Part shown: positions 5,937-6,201 of the stretch, piece after piece | Position numbering within the stretch: position 1 is the stretch's first letter | Layout: each line of letters opens with the position of its first letter | Assembly (NCBI GenBank): GCA_020355985.1 | Contig: CP070628.1 | Span: forward strand, 342,356-348,556 | Length of the DNA stretch: 6,201 bases | Source: Nitrospirota bacterium | Lineage (GTDB): Bacteria; Nitrospirota; Nitrospiria; Nitrospirales; UBA8639 | Reading direction: 5' to 3' | Program-made: the position numbers and the translations under genes | The notes under the pieces: generated by a model | What the model was told of the DNA's origin: nothing | Seen by the model: the letters and a program-made list of their open reading frames with translations, nothing else | Database searches by the model: none

Positions 5937-5956
5937 CCTTTCAATCGGTTGAAAGG
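5937..5956 (-). repeat. Perfect 8-bp hairpin in the erpA leader
   Basis: The arms CCTTTCAA (5937-5944) and TTGAAAGG (5949-5956) are exact complements around a 4-base loop. The hairpin would begin about 12 bases into the predicted erpA mRNA and lies about 35 bases before the ribosome site. It has no T-run on the minus strand (AAAGAAG follows), so it is not a terminator. It could be an mRNA-stabilising 5' hairpin or a protein-binding site. Confidence 0.7.
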
Positions 5957-5975
5957 GCACCATCATTGAGTTTTC

Positions 5976-6005
5976 ATCTTAAAGCACATCTTTAAAGGTT
6001 GTCAA
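5976..6005 (-). promoter_or_regulatory. Probable sigma70-type promoter of erpA
   Basis: On the minus strand a perfect TTGACA (6005-6000) is followed by an 18-bp spacer and TAAGAT (5981-5976; 4 of 6 matches to TATAAT). The predicted start near 5969 gives a leader of about 80 bases. The -35 box overlaps one arm of an inverted repeat, GTCAA-TT-TTGAC (6001-6012), a possible operator. Confidence 0.6.
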
Positions 6006-6052
6006 TTTTGACCTAAGTTTCTGGTTCTTGTGCACAATATTCTGTGTTGAAT

Positions 6053-6199
6053 TTATTGCAGATCTTGAATCCATTCTTCCCGCATTTCAGGCGTTATTGG
6101 GGCTTCTGCTTGAAAATGAGGGTGGCTAATAGTCAGTAAGGCCGGGACTCCGACCTGGGCCAATTGGTCCATAAAATTTGGAGTAGCCATGAACCGAAC
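6053..6199 (-). CDS. C-terminal 48 codons of an unrecognised protein
   Basis: An open minus-strand frame runs in from the right edge and ends at TAA (6055-6053). The visible tail starts VRFMATPNFMDQLAQVGVPA, includes TISHPHFQ, and ends EMREEWIQDLQ, so it looks like ordinary soluble protein. It is short for a confident call. Support comes from its position: it ends 48 bases before the erpA -35 box on the same strand, and without it this edge would be empty. The other two minus-strand frames here are not better: one has an early in-frame stop, and the sequence in frame has no unusual composition. I do not recognise the family. No clear terminator separates it from erpA, so some read-through into erpA is possible. 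Confidence 0.6.
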   Translation of the reverse strand, partial: VRFMATPNFMDQLAQVGVPALLTISHPHFQAEAPITPEMREEWIQDLQ

Positions 6200-6201
6200 A
6201 A

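Noticed and set aside
5888..5944. A 19-residue N-terminal extension of ErpA from an ATG at 5944
   Set aside because: The extension would be encoded by the leader hairpin and the strong AAGGAGG site. ErpA proteins usually begin close to the ITSIAEEKI-like segment, so the start at 5887 is preferred.
5888..6052. An IscR, Fur or FNR site controlling erpA
   Set aside because: None of the inverted repeats found fits the consensus sequences of these regulators as I know them, so no regulator is assigned.

Overview
The window looks like a chromosomal housekeeping stretch from a Gram-negative bacterium. The reasons are an HscA/IscX pair, an ErpA-type carrier and a long class A penicillin-binding protein of the PBP1A type. 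Coding density is high, base composition is intermediate, and Shine-Dalgarno sequences are strong. The overall flavour of the PBP1A and Fe-S proteins makes me think of Nitrospirota or a related deep Gram-negative lineage, but this is an impression and was not tested. I see no mobile element, CRISPR array, tRNA or rRNA.

Layout, left to right. (1) The 3' part of hscA (+, cut by the window edge) is followed 46 bp later by iscX (+), the tail of an isc-type Fe-S assembly operon. No ferredoxin gene lies between them. (2) A full-length PBP1A gene (-) converges on iscX with a 41-bp gap. (3) A non-coding gap of about 300 bp holds a candidate PBP1A promoter (-), two GGCC-based inverted repeats and the leader of the next gene. 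(4) A peroxiredoxin gene (+) follows, then a strong intrinsic terminator, then an atypical thioredoxin-like gene (+) with a CEPC active site. (5) On the minus strand is a 263-residue protein made of two 6-pyruvoyl-tetrahydropterin synthase (PTPS/QueD) domains. The first has all the expected active-site residues and the second has lost most of them. (6) Upstream of it, also on the minus strand, is an erpA-like A-type Fe-S carrier gene. It has its own promoter, a 5'-leader hairpin, and an unusually long two-tier terminator separating it from the PTPS gene. (7) The right edge holds the last 48 codons of an unrecognised minus-strand gene.

Functionally, two Fe-S biogenesis loci (hscA-iscX and erpA) flank genes for thiol-based peroxide defence and cell-wall synthesis. 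Linking Fe-S assembly with peroxide defence makes biological sense, but the strands, terminators and promoters show these are separate transcription units rather than one operon. I found no clearly undescribed system. The points most worth a second look are the tandem PTPS protein with a degenerate second domain, the atypical peroxiredoxin/thioredoxin pair with a terminator between them, and the cluster of perfect inverted repeats around the erpA promoter.
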